DNA of 64,000 nucleotides from Spirosoma arboris (GTDB taxonomy: Bacteria; Bacteroidota; Bacteroidia; Cytophagales; Spirosomataceae). The DNA lies in assembly GCF_009754945.1 (NCBI RefSeq), contig NZ_WPIN01000006.1:310001-374000 (forward strand). The letters are read 5' to 3'. Position 1 is the first letter of the stretch. Each line of letters begins with the position of its first letter. The position numbers and the translations under genes are program-made. Under the pieces are notes generated by a model. That model made no database searches. It was given only the letters and a program-made list of their open reading frames with translations, and was not told where the DNA came from. This document shows, one piece after another, positions 1-8,640 of this stretch.

Positions 1-1
1 T

Positions 2-238
2 CACCTGAAAATCAATGAGGTTCAGCAGACGCTGGGTGTGAAAATTCTGGAGCCCAACACGACTAATTTTGATCTCAATAAACCAACGCCCGTCTTTTTA
101 CTGGACAGTGCTGTGATCTGTACGGGCGATAAGGTCGTTGAAATTGAGCAGTCTTATTACCACGGCGATAAGTATAAATTCGCCGTTATTGCCAGCCCCG
201 AATACGATTACCGCCCGCCCAGTCCTATTACTTCGTAA
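2..238 (+). CDS. GntR-family regulator, C-terminal end (UTRA domain), partial
   Basis: The reading frame is open from base 2, so the gene begins left of the window and only about 78 C-terminal residues are visible. They fit the end of a UTRA ligand-binding domain as found in HutC-type GntR repressors: a hydrophobic PVFLLDS strand, then GDKVVEIEQSYYHGDKYKF, with the GDxYxF ending typical of the fold. No DNA-binding domain can be seen because it lies outside. The gene converges on the SGNH hydrolase gene and the two coding ends overlap by 11 bases. The regulator is a plausible controller of the sugar locus to its right, whose promoters carry a shared palindromic site (10171-10186 and 11670-11685), but that link is inferred from proximity only. 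The family call is fairly sure; the effector is unknown. Confidence 0.7.
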   Translation, partial: HLKINEVQQTLGVKILEPNTTNFDLNKPTPVFLLDSAVICTGDKVVEIEQSYYHGDKYKFAVIASPEYDYRPPSPITS

Positions 239-929
239 ACCACTTCAATAGCTCATCTACAATCAGTTCGTGACCGGCTTTGTTCGGGTGGTTCACGTGC
301 GACATAAAGTTCGTCAACTCGCCCCGTTTGGCCACCCGCTTAAACTGCGAATAAGGGTCAGCTAACCCGATGTGATTTTGTTCGGCTAATTGATGGATCT
401 GCTGAACGTGGGATTCCAGCGGGTTTTTGGGATCCAGAATGTCCAGCCGCTGGTCGGGAGAGGGGGTTAAGAGAATCACTTTTATGTTCTTCGCCAGTGC
501 TGCCTGTATCATAGCCGACCAGGCTTCTTTCACCTTGCCAATATCTGAAAAACGGTCGTTCAGGGCGTAGTCGATAAACAGTACGTCGGGTTTATGAACG
601 AGCACTTCCTGTTCAAATCGGGTTTGGCCTTTAATGGCATTTTCTCCGCCAATGGCCGTCACAATGACGTTGATAACCGCGTAAGGATATTGGCTTTTTA
701 GCTTTGCCAGCAGCAGATTCGGATACGATTCCAGTGTATGAACCTCATGGTCATGCCAGTAGCCCGCTGGTACCGAGTGCCCATGAAAGACCAGATTGAT
801 GGTTCGGTTTTTCGGCCATTGCGTTGTGAGCTCCTGTTTCAGATTCGATAAATAGGTCGTTGAATCAGCCTGTTGGGCATTTGTGCTAAAGGTTGCTCCT
901 AAGAATAAGAGGATAAGTACGAGCTTCAT
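228..929 (-). CDS. Secreted SGNH/GDSL-family hydrolase
   Basis: A 233-residue protein with a signal peptide (MKLVLILLFLGATFSTNAQ) and an SGNH-hydrolase plan. Block I is GHSVPAGY near residue 50, with the usual GDS replaced by GHS but the serine kept. GGEN lies near residue 95 and DYALND, the Asn-bearing block III, near 125. The terminal catalytic block reads HVNHPN near 213, where many relatives have DxxH. Such enzymes are esterases or acyl hydrolases, and in polysaccharide loci they often remove acetyl groups. It is the last gene of the minus-strand sugar-uptake locus, 112 bases after the large secreted protein, so a role as a periplasmic carbohydrate esterase is reasonable but unproven. Its 3' end overlaps the convergent GntR gene by 11 bases. 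Confidence 0.75.
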   Translation of the reverse strand: MKLVLILLFLGATFSTNAQQADSTTYLSNLKQELTTQWPKNRTINLVFHGHSVPAGYWHDHEVHTLESYPNLLLAKLKSQYPYAVINVIVTAIGGENAIKGQTRFEQEVLVHKPDVLFIDYALNDRFSDIGKVKEAWSAMIQAALAKNIKVILLTPSPDQRLDILDPKNPLESHVQQIHQLAEQNHIGLADPYSQFKRVAKRGELTNFMSHVNHPNKAGHELIVDELLKWFTK

Positions 930-1041
930 CTGAATAAAGTTTGTTAGTATTCGTGTTGTCAGTTATTAGTAACCGACAGCACGGTGCAAAAACTCTGCGG
1001 TCTTTGCGAAACCCTTTGCGCCCTTTACGTTTAAAAAAACA

Positions 1042-3579
1042 TTACCAAAACGCTACTAAATCACCCGTTACGTTTTCCACTACGTAATGTTTGCCGTACT
1101 TTTTGTCGCCGGGTTTGAACGCCGTTTGGGGCTTTTTCCACGGATAACTCGTGTTCGAATAAACATTAAGTCCCTGCTCCGTAACATCATCATCAGGATA
1201 AATGCGAACGGTGGCGTTTTTTAATCCCATTAACCGAATACATCGCTTCATGTGTTTTACGCCCGATGTCATTTCCTGACAAGAGATAATACCGTCGGCT
1301 TGATCAATAAAAATCCGGCTTTCCCGGTGCCAGGCTTTCGGCATGGAATAAACGGAGTAACCGTTCGCCAATTCCGTTTCGTAGCCCGTCAGAATGGGCG
1401 CTCCCTGAGGTAATTTGAACCGGTGCGTAATGGTTGTGTTGGGACAATAACCGGAAAAGAAAAAGCCATTGCTGCCTCGCGAAATGGTCAGGACAGGATT
1501 CTTCACAGACGGGTTTCGTTTATCAATTCGGTAATCCAGACCAAACTGATTGAGTACATAACGCATCAAAAGTGGCCCGGTAAATAGTTGTTCTGGGTCA
1601 TCGGGCGTCAAGAGTTTGCCTCCGGTAAACTTGCTCGAATTCGTGCCGCGTACATACGCTACTTTGCCACCTTTCCACTCTGGTTTTTCACGCACCCAAA
1701 CCACGTCTCGCTCGTTCTGCCCCTGACTCATTCTCGCCAGTACTTTCGTTCCAGCATCAGTCTTGCTCTGTACTTGCGTCGCAATACCACCACCTGAAAA
1801 GAGTGCATTGTGGATAATCTTGTCCGGGTATTTTTTCGTCAGTTCATCAAGCGTTATGCTTGAATTTACCTGGAACTCGCCGTCAATTGCCTTCGTATTC
1901 TGAAGGTTTAGCAGATTCAGGAAGTCCGTTCCGGCATGATCGGCGGGGCCGTAGATGAGGAGTTTGCCACCGTTCTGGACAAAATCAATCAGCGTTTTTT
2001 CGAGCGACGACCCCGCTTCCGGCACGATAGACACCAGAATCGACTCATTGAAGTAAGCCGGTTTCGAGGCTAAAACTTTCTGGAGCGAACCGGTCGATGT
2101 GATCGTGTTCAAAGGAAAGCCGTTGTTAATAGCCTGACGGATAAGCCAGTCACCGTAATAGATTTCGGGTAATCGACCCGATTGCTTGTAAGCCCAGCTG
2201 TGGTATTCATCAAAGGGATATACCCAGACGAGCGGCCCCGGCGCAGTTGGCGCATCGTAGCGGGCTTTCAGAATATGAGGTGTCACTTCATCGGGTACCT
2301 GCGCTGGCATTTCGCCATAGGAGTTGTCGGCCGTCAGAAAATTCAGGTGCGTTGGTAGTTTGATTTCACCCTTCGCGTTGATACGTGCCACCGACATTGG
2401 TAGGTAAATGTCGTGTGGTTCCTGCCCGTACCGGTCCAGCCACGGACTGTTGACCCACCACGGATCGTGCGTGTAATAGCGAAACAGGTAGCGTTCGTCG
2501 GGTAACTCCGCCATACGTGACATATAGCCCACCATTTCCAGTCCAAAATCACCATCCAGAGCCGCCCAGGGCGAATTGGGGGGAGGAAGCATGTTGTAAT
2601 GGCCGCTATAAATCTGCTTTAAATCAACGCCATCTCTGGCTAAATCGGCCCCCGTTGATAGGTTTGTACCCCGCGTTTGAATCTGAAAATTGGGACATTC
2701 TTTGCGAAACAGATTCCAGAATCCGGCGATCAGGGCCTTTGTATTGGCTAACTTTTCGGGCGCAAATGCCTTGCCGTTGAAGATAGCCCCAGTCGACGAC
2801 CAGCCTTCGACTCCGAAGCCAAATCCATTGCTGAGCCAGATGAAATCGTAACCTAAATCGCTCAGGAAATGCTGGCTCTGCCGTCCCAGAAACGTACCAA
2901 AGGGTGTATCAGCTGGAATACCTTTTGGAAAGCCAGCATAGGCGTCCGTATCCGCATTCAGGGTCGAATAGCAACTGACCATAGTCTTGTGCCCCATGGC
3001 ATTACCACCGAGAATTTCAGGATGTTTTTTGTACTTGAAGTCCGATTTGGCAAACTCGGGCCCTGGATCAAACGTAGCGCCAATCATAACCGGTTTGCCC
3101 GTAATGCGCTTTCCGGTTTCTTTCAGGGTTTGAATGATGAATTTCAGATCGCCGTAGCTAAAGGCCGGCGGATTTTCCATGTACAGGTACGCCCGTTCGT
3201 GAAGCGACAATTCTTTTGGTCCCGAACCCACTTCGTGTTCTGTGTTTGGATTGCCGATGTAGCGTGCCCATTCCAGCGGTTGATCCAGCTTGCCTTTGTA
3301 ATCCAGAATCTCCGACCCATCCGATGTCCAGAGCATCACCGAGACCGTATCGGTATGTCGCAACAGGGACGACCATTGAGTAAATAACTCCGTAGCCACC
3401 TGCTGGATGTACGCCTTGTCGTTTTTCTTGAACGGCTTTAGTGATGCCTCCAGTGTGATGTTATTGAACGACTTACCCCGCAGCGTCGAGTTGTCCAGAT
3501 TAGGGGTGTCAACCGTAGTCGTGAAGCCCAGAATGACGATACTTAATAAGCAGAGGGAAGTTAGGATTTGAGTACGCAT
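1042..3579 (-). CDS. Large secreted protein, probable glycoside hydrolase of unassigned family
   Basis: An 845-residue protein with an N-terminal signal peptide (about residues 1-22). I do not recognise a named family. The first 470 residues have the look of a TIM-barrel hydrolase: LEASLKPFK, SVMLWTSDGSE, GATFDPGPEF, a WLSNGFGFGVEGW segment, and many Trp, Tyr, Asp and Glu residues in loop-like positions. Residues about 505-550 (ILVSIVPEAGSSL, then FVQNGGKLLIYGP) resemble the glutamine-amidotransferase-like domain that follows the barrel in several beta-galactosidase-type enzymes. The C-terminal 200 residues look like beta-sandwich. It sits between SusD and an SGNH esterase, the usual place for the degradative enzyme of a glycan-uptake locus. 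Substrate and catalytic residues cannot be fixed from sequence alone, and a non-catalytic role is possible. Confidence 0.5.
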   Translation of the reverse strand: MRTQILTSLCLLSIVILGFTTTVDTPNLDNSTLRGKSFNNITLEASLKPFKKNDKAYIQQVATELFTQWSSLLRHTDTVSVMLWTSDGSEILDYKGKLDQPLEWARYIGNPNTEHEVGSGPKELSLHERAYLYMENPPAFSYGDLKFIIQTLKETGKRITGKPVMIGATFDPGPEFAKSDFKYKKHPEILGGNAMGHKTMVSCYSTLNADTDAYAGFPKGIPADTPFGTFLGRQSQHFLSDLGYDFIWLSNGFGFGVEGWSSTGAIFNGKAFAPEKLANTKALIAGFWNLFRKECPNFQIQTRGTNLSTGADLARDGVDLKQIYSGHYNMLPPPNSPWAALDGDFGLEMVGYMSRMAELPDERYLFRYYTHDPWWVNSPWLDRYGQEPHDIYLPMSVARINAKGEIKLPTHLNFLTADNSYGEMPAQVPDEVTPHILKARYDAPTAPGPLVWVYPFDEYHSWAYKQSGRLPEIYYGDWLIRQAINNGFPLNTITSTGSLQKVLASKPAYFNESILVSIVPEAGSSLEKTLIDFVQNGGKLLIYGPADHAGTDFLNLLNLQNTKAIDGEFQVNSSITLDELTKKYPDKIIHNALFSGGGIATQVQSKTDAGTKVLARMSQGQNERDVVWVREKPEWKGGKVAYVRGTNSSKFTGGKLLTPDDPEQLFTGPLLMRYVLNQFGLDYRIDKRNPSVKNPVLTISRGSNGFFFSGYCPNTTITHRFKLPQGAPILTGYETELANGYSVYSMPKAWHRESRIFIDQADGIISCQEMTSGVKHMKRCIRLMGLKNATVRIYPDDDVTEQGLNVYSNTSYPWKKPQTAFKPGDKKYGKHYVVENVTGDLVAFW

Positions 3580-3613
3580 GGGTTTGGGGAAGTTAGGTTT
3601 TGTCGGGAGTTTA

Positions 3614-3705
3614 CCTCACCCCCAGCCCCTCTCCTAAAACAGGAGAGGGGTGACTACCGGCAATTTGCCCCTCTCCTTATTTCAAGGAGAGGGGTTGGGG
3701 TGAGG
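3614..3705. repeat. GC-rich inverted repeat between susD-like gene and hydrolase gene
   Basis: The outer arms CCTCACCCCCAGCCCC and GGGGTTGGGGTGAGG face each other, and each encloses its own small hairpin (CCCCTCTCC paired with GGAGAGGGG). The element fills most of the 141-base gap between two genes read in the same direction. The same sequence family recurs at 5191-5340, 8595-8619 and 20622-20721. It may act as a transcription attenuator or mRNA stabiliser; there is no clear T-run. Confidence 0.85.
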
Positions 3706-3720
3706 TGAACTATACAATAA

Positions 3721-5157
3721 TCAATACCCCGGATTCTGCTTCAGAGCCGGGTTTAGGTCAATTTCGGCCTGCGGAATTGGGAATATCAGTTCGAAATCCT
3801 GCACTGAAAAATTAAGTTTCTGACTGGCATAGTGGGCATTCAATACCGTTTGCGCCCGCCCGGTTCGGATTAAATCGAACCAACGATGACCTTCGTATAG
3901 AAGTTCTACCCGCCGTTCGCGTTCAAGGGCCAGTCGCAAGTCGGCTTGTGAGAGGGCAGACAAAGCGGATAGTTTAGCTCGTTGACGTATCTGATTGATG
4001 TAAGGCAGCGCATCCGTGGTTTTACCTTGTTCATTCAACACTTCAGCATACATGAGTAATACGTCGGCGAAGCGCAGAATGGTGAACGAAACACTGCCAT
4101 CGCCGGGGTCAACGGCTTTAAAATCGACGAACTTCAGCCCGTAACGGCTATATGATTTCTTGCCACCAATCAGCAAAACCGAATCACTAACCGAGATCGT
4201 TTTTCGGGCGTCGCCGGTTTCATAGGCTTTGGTTAAATCCAGTGTTGGCACAATGCGGCCGGCTCCCTGCGAATTGTTGGGGAAGATGGCCATGCTGGTG
4301 ATGGCAGGTGTGAACAACGACGAGTAATTGTTGCCCAGCGTTTGCCCCGACAGGTAATCGACTTCCAGAATCGTCTCGGCCAGATTTGTATTGCCGTTGG
4401 TTGACAGCGTTTTATAATCGGCTACTAACGAATACTGCCTGGAGTCGATCACTTCTTTTAGTTTCGTGGCTGCCAGATCGTAGTTCAGTTGAGTCAGATA
4501 AACCTTGCCCAATAAGGCTTTCACTGTCATCTGCGAAGCTCGGGTTTTGTCGCTCGTAAGCGTGGCGGGTAAGAGTGTTTCGGCACTAGTCAAATCGGCC
4601 AGGATTTGCTTGTAAACCTCTTCCTTAGGCTTCAGCGTTAAATCCGCTGCTGCTACCTGAGCCGGGCTCGTGAACGTCTGAGTTGCGATGGGCACATTGC
4701 CAAACAGACGTACCAGATAGAAATAACTAGACGCCCGTAAAAACTGCGCTTCACCCTTAATTCGATTCTTGGCTGTCTGATCAAAATTGACTGCATCAAT
4801 CCGGTTCAGAATATTGCTGGACTGCGAGATGGTATACAAACAGGTGCTCCAGACCGCTCTTGTAAAGGCGTTCGTAGCTGTGACCCCATTCTGATCCAGC
4901 TGCATTTCATCGGCAGAGGGCGACGACCACTGAATTTCGGTATTATCAGTGGTCAGCTCGGCCAGATAGATCAGATTGCTGCTACTATATAGCCCCCGAA
5001 ATGTGCTGTATACGCCAACCAAAGCCGTTTCAAAATCATTCTGATTCTGATAAAAACTCTGATCGCTGATTTGGTAAGCGGGTTTCAGGTTCAGGAAATC
5101 CTGACAGGAAGTTAAAGTGGCCGTTAAGAAAAGTATGGCTAATAATTTCTTTTTCAT
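3721..5157 (-). CDS. SusD/RagB-family glycan-binding outer-membrane lipoprotein
   Basis: I start the gene at 5157 (MKKKLLAILFLTATLTSC) because this places a textbook lipoprotein signal with lipobox at the N-terminus; an in-frame ATG 24 bases upstream would bury it. The 478-residue protein has the SusD layout: CQDFLNLKP after the lipid cysteine, TPR-like helices with RAxxYF (LRASSYFYLVRLFG near residue 145), and the C-terminal block LALERERRVELLYEGHRWFDLIRTG followed by the IFPIPQAEIDLNPALKQNPGY ending that is a hallmark of the family. SusD proteins sit over the SusC channel and capture oligosaccharides at the cell surface. It lies downstream of its SusC partner, separated by a strong inverted repeat. 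Confidence 0.95.
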   Translation of the reverse strand: MKKKLLAILFLTATLTSCQDFLNLKPAYQISDQSFYQNQNDFETALVGVYSTFRGLYSSSNLIYLAELTTDNTEIQWSSPSADEMQLDQNGVTATNAFTRAVWSTCLYTISQSSNILNRIDAVNFDQTAKNRIKGEAQFLRASSYFYLVRLFGNVPIATQTFTSPAQVAAADLTLKPKEEVYKQILADLTSAETLLPATLTSDKTRASQMTVKALLGKVYLTQLNYDLAATKLKEVIDSRQYSLVADYKTLSTNGNTNLAETILEVDYLSGQTLGNNYSSLFTPAITSMAIFPNNSQGAGRIVPTLDLTKAYETGDARKTISVSDSVLLIGGKKSYSRYGLKFVDFKAVDPGDGSVSFTILRFADVLLMYAEVLNEQGKTTDALPYINQIRQRAKLSALSALSQADLRLALERERRVELLYEGHRWFDLIRTGRAQTVLNAHYASQKLNFSVQDFELIFPIPQAEIDLNPALKQNPGY

Positions 5158-5190
5158 GAGAGTTAAAGGGGAGTTAATCAATGAGTTGAT

Positions 5191-5340
5191 TTTTACCCCA
5201 CCCCCAGCCCCTCCCCTGGTTTCAGGGGAGGGGAGCAGTTTCGACCATTTCCAAGTACTCTTAGTTTGAGATAGAAAAGCCGCCCTGACTTTGTTAGCCC
5301 CTCCCCTTATTTCAAGGGGAGGGGTTGGGGAGGGGTAAAA
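5191..5340. repeat. Long inverted repeat between susC-like and susD-like genes
   Basis: The ends TTTTACCCC and GGGGTAAAA match exactly, and inside are two GC-rich hairpins built from CCCCTCCCC and GGGGAGGGG. The element takes up nearly the whole gap between the SusC stop and the SusD start, a place where the two genes are normally co-transcribed. It belongs to the same repeat family as 3614-3705 and 20622-20721. Confidence 0.85.
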
Positions 5341-5349
5341 TGCATTTAC

Positions 5350-8300
5350 TTAAAAGGTCACACGCAGCCCAAGCGTATAGGTCCGTGGGTTCGGGTACGA
5401 GAAAAAGTCAACGCCACTTTTAGCCAGGTTATCACCCCCAGTACTGCCTTCTGGGTCATAGCCAGGGTACTTGGTGAAGGTGTACAGGTTCGTTACATCG
5501 GCGTAGAGCGAAAGGGCCTGAAGTTTCAGTTTACTAACCACGGTGGTTGGGAAGGTGTAGGACAAATTGACGTCCCGAATGCGGGTGAACGAACCGTCGA
5601 ACAAATACTTGGTTGTTCCGGCGCTGAAGCCAAACGCATAGTCGTTCCGAATTGCCCGACCATACAGTCCGTCTCCCGGACTAGCCGGCGATATCCAACG
5701 ATTGGCAACCGACGCTAACTGGTTCTGAACACCTGCATCGTTTAGGTTCACTTCGCCACCCTGGAAATAAATCTGATTCCCATAGGTCCCATTCAGGCTG
5801 ACGCTCAACGCGAAGTTCTTGTAGCTGAATCGATTGCCTAATCCCCAGGTAAATTTTGGCCAGGGGCTGCCAACGATGGTTTTGTCTGACGTATTGATTG
5901 TGCCGTTGCCATCTACGTCCTGATATTTATAGTCGCCGGGTTGTACTCGAGGATTTTGTAGCGGGCTTTTACTGACTTCTTCCTGCGTCTGGAAAATACC
6001 CAGAATGTTGAGCAATCGGAAGCTGGAAATTGGCGAGCCTACTTGAGCTACCTGATAATCGGACGTGACAATTCGGGCCGCATCAGAGTTGAGTGACAAT
6101 ACCTTATTCCGGTTCCAGCTGATGTTAAAATCAGTATTCCATTGGAAAGGGCCTTTGCCGATGTTTTGTGAGTTAATTGTCAGTTCAAGCCCTTTATTTT
6201 CAACCTCGCCAATATTCTGAACCGAGCTACCAAAGCCGGAAGCCGACGGTAGCGTTACGTTCAGCAACAGGTTTTTCTTATAGGCCTGATAGGCATCGAC
6301 CGTAAACGACAACCGATTCTGGAACAGAGATAAATCCATACCCACATTGCTCTGTACCGACTGTTCCCAGGTTAGTTGATCGTTGGCTAAACTGGTCGGT
6401 ACGATACCCGATACAATCTGTCCGTTCGATACGGTACGAGCGACACCCAATAAACCCTGCGTAGCATAGTTTGGAATCAGGTTATTCCCTGAAACACCAA
6501 AACTGGCTCTGATTTTCAGGTCGCTGATAAAACTAGCCGATTTCATGAACGGCTCATCCGATAAACGATAAGCGGCTGACAGCGATGGAAACGTACCCCA
6601 GCGATTCTTTGCCCCGAAGCGCGAACTGCCATCCTGCCGAATGGTAGCGGTCAGAAGATATTTACCTGCATAGGTGTAATTTACCCGTGCCAGCCAGGAC
6701 ATGATTGCCCATTCGCTGATGTAATTCGTGCCGGTCGAAACCGTACCTGCGGCCAGAAAAGGCACGTAATCAGTCGAGAAACCGGTCGCCCCTGCCTGCA
6801 AAACTTCGTCCGAATTCTTCTGGATAGTATAACCTGCCAAGGCATCGAGGTCGTGCTTACCGCCAAACTTATGCCGGTAATTGATCGTGTTTTCATTCAG
6901 CCAGTTCAGGCTTTTTATCTCAGTCGAGCCCGCCGTTGCTGCTCCAGTCCGGCTGGTCGCCAAACCAACCTTCGATGATTTCCACAAGCGTGTTACGTTG
7001 TTGGAATAATTCACGCCAACAGAAGTCTTTAAAATCAGGCCCGGAGCCAGTTCAAATTGCAGGTAGTTGTTGGTGAATACGTTGGTATTGTTACGTTTAT
7101 CCGAAAATTCAGCGGCAATCACTAATGGATTTTCGACCGGAATACCCGTTGGACTGGAGAATTCGGAATAAGGTGTGCCATCGGGATTAGTCACCGGAAT
7201 CGTTGGATCGCTGGCGAGTGCGGCCGAGATTAAACCCCGGTATTGCAGGTGCCCTTCGGCACGAGCGAAATTACCGTAGGAATGTGCACCAGAAAACGAG
7301 GCCCCAATTTTCAGCTTAGGGGTAAGCTGTGCATCGATGTTGGTACGAAGCGTAAATTTGTTGAAGTCTGACCCAATGATGATGCCCGTCTGGTTGAAAT
7401 ACCCACCTGATACGTAGTAGCTTACATCTTTACTAGTCCCGCTGGCCGATAGTTGATAATTGTGCACCATGCCCTTTCGGAAGATGACATCCTGCCAATC
7501 GGTACCGTACCCTTGGTCGGCAAATTGAGATGGGTTGCGAAATTCAGGTTTAACCTGAGTCGCCGTACTACGAACGCTATTGGGATCAGAGGCATTGCCA
7601 CCCGCAAACACCCAGGCATTATCGCGCCCTTCGGCCACAAATTCGGCATACTGACGGGGTGTCAGGAGCTTCATTTTTCTAGCTAACTCCTGCATACCAC
7701 TAGAGTGTTCGAAACTGATGGTTGGCTTACCCAACTTACCGCGTTTAGTAGTAATAATAATAACCCCATTCGATCCCCGCGACCCATAAATGGCCGTTGC
7801 CGACGCATCTTTCAGTACCTGAATCGACTCAATATCAGCGGGATTGATGATACTCAATGGATTGATCCGGTTCGTCGAACTACTGCTGGCAATGCCACTG
7901 GCCGAGTAAGAATTGGAGGCAAACGTACTCAGGTCGGAGCCGCCACCGCCCGTACCAATAGCGTATCCATCGACTACGTACAAAGGCGAGTTACCGCCCG
8001 TAATAGAGCTAATCCCCCGAACAATAACATTGACGTTGCCGCCCGGTGCACCTGAGGTCTGGGTAATCTGCACACCCGCTACTTTACCCTGCATCATCTG
8101 GTCGACACTAGTAGCTGAGGGAACGGGTACCAGATCTTTGCTGGTCAGGTTGACAATCGAACCCGTCAGATCTTTTTTGCGCTGGGTACCGTAACCAATA
8201 ACTACCACATCCTGCAATTGCTGCTGGTCGGTTTTTAGCGAGACGTTTAGGATAGATCGTTTGTTGACGGACAGTTCCTGGGGAGCGTACCCAATAAAAC

Positions 8301-8550
8301 TAACTACCAGCGTTGCAGTAGGCGCTACGTTCAGTTTGAAGCTTCCGTTCACATCCGTCGTGGTGCCATTCGTAGTTCCTTTCTCCGTAACGGTGGCACC
8401 TACCAGCGCTTCTTCGTCTTCTTCAGCTGTGATTTTACCACTTACCAACACCTTAGTCGATTGAGCGGATACGACATGAACGACTGTCAACACGCTCAGC
8501 ATACTCCCAATGACAAGGAGCCGCAAGCGATGGAATAAAAAATGATTCAT
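5350..8550 (-). CDS. SusC/RagA-family TonB-dependent outer-membrane receptor
   Basis: A 1066-residue TonB-dependent transporter that imports glycan fragments together with the SusD encoded next to it. After a signal peptide (about residues 1-29) comes a carboxypeptidase-regulatory-like beta-sandwich (VSGKITAEEDEEALVGATV, to about residue 105), then the TonB-box/plug start DVVVIGYGTQRKKDLTGSI. The plug holds the NPLYVVDGYAIG-type and GSRGSNGVIIITTKRGK signatures, and a long 22-strand barrel ends in RTYTLGLRVTF, with the terminal aromatic residue expected of a Bam substrate. No STN domain is present, so unlike the second SusC here it is not expected to signal through a FecR protein. It follows the isomerase gene after 90 bases containing a hairpin. 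Confidence 0.96.
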   Translation of the reverse strand: MNHFLFHRLRLLVIGSMLSVLTVVHVVSAQSTKVLVSGKITAEEDEEALVGATVTEKGTTNGTTTDVNGSFKLNVAPTATLVVSFIGYAPQELSVNKRSILNVSLKTDQQQLQDVVVIGYGTQRKKDLTGSIVNLTSKDLVPVPSATSVDQMMQGKVAGVQITQTSGAPGGNVNVIVRGISSITGGNSPLYVVDGYAIGTGGGGSDLSTFASNSYSASGIASSSSTNRINPLSIINPADIESIQVLKDASATAIYGSRGSNGVIIITTKRGKLGKPTISFEHSSGMQELARKMKLLTPRQYAEFVAEGRDNAWVFAGGNASDPNSVRSTATQVKPEFRNPSQFADQGYGTDWQDVIFRKGMVHNYQLSASGTSKDVSYYVSGGYFNQTGIIIGSDFNKFTLRTNIDAQLTPKLKIGASFSGAHSYGNFARAEGHLQYRGLISAALASDPTIPVTNPDGTPYSEFSSPTGIPVENPLVIAAEFSDKRNNTNVFTNNYLQFELAPGLILKTSVGVNYSNNVTRLWKSSKVGLATSRTGAATAGSTEIKSLNWLNENTINYRHKFGGKHDLDALAGYTIQKNSDEVLQAGATGFSTDYVPFLAAGTVSTGTNYISEWAIMSWLARVNYTYAGKYLLTATIRQDGSSRFGAKNRWGTFPSLSAAYRLSDEPFMKSASFISDLKIRASFGVSGNNLIPNYATQGLLGVARTVSNGQIVSGIVPTSLANDQLTWEQSVQSNVGMDLSLFQNRLSFTVDAYQAYKKNLLLNVTLPSASGFGSSVQNIGEVENKGLELTINSQNIGKGPFQWNTDFNISWNRNKVLSLNSDAARIVTSDYQVAQVGSPISSFRLLNILGIFQTQEEVSKSPLQNPRVQPGDYKYQDVDGNGTINTSDKTIVGSPWPKFTWGLGNRFSYKNFALSVSLNGTYGNQIYFQGGEVNLNDAGVQNQLASVANRWISPASPGDGLYGRAIRNDYAFGFSAGTTKYLFDGSFTRIRDVNLSYTFPTTVVSKLKLQALSLYADVTNLYTFTKYPGYDPEGSTGGDNLAKSGVDFFSYPNPRTYTLGLRVTF

Positions 8551-8594
8551 GGTTAATTATTTAAGGTTTAAGTAGTTATGTGTTATAGGTCTCC

Positions 8595-8619
8595 CCCCTC
8601 TCCCAGAACGGGAGAGGGG
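8595..8619. repeat. GC-rich hairpin between isomerase and susC-like gene
   Basis: The arms CCCCTCTCCC (8595-8604) and GGGAGAGGGG (8610-8619) pair perfectly around a 5-base loop. The hairpin is a short member of the GC-rich palindrome family seen at three other junctions of this window. There is no T-run on either side, so it is more likely a repeat or attenuating hairpin than a full terminator. Confidence 0.8.
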
Positions 8620-8640
8620 CTAATCCCCAAATGGTGGCGT

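Noticed and set aside
930..1041. Words such as CTCTGCGGTCTTTGCGAAACC in the gap as a palindromic repeat
   Set aside because: They resemble one arm of a dispersed repeat known from Bacteroidota, but no complementary arm is present here.
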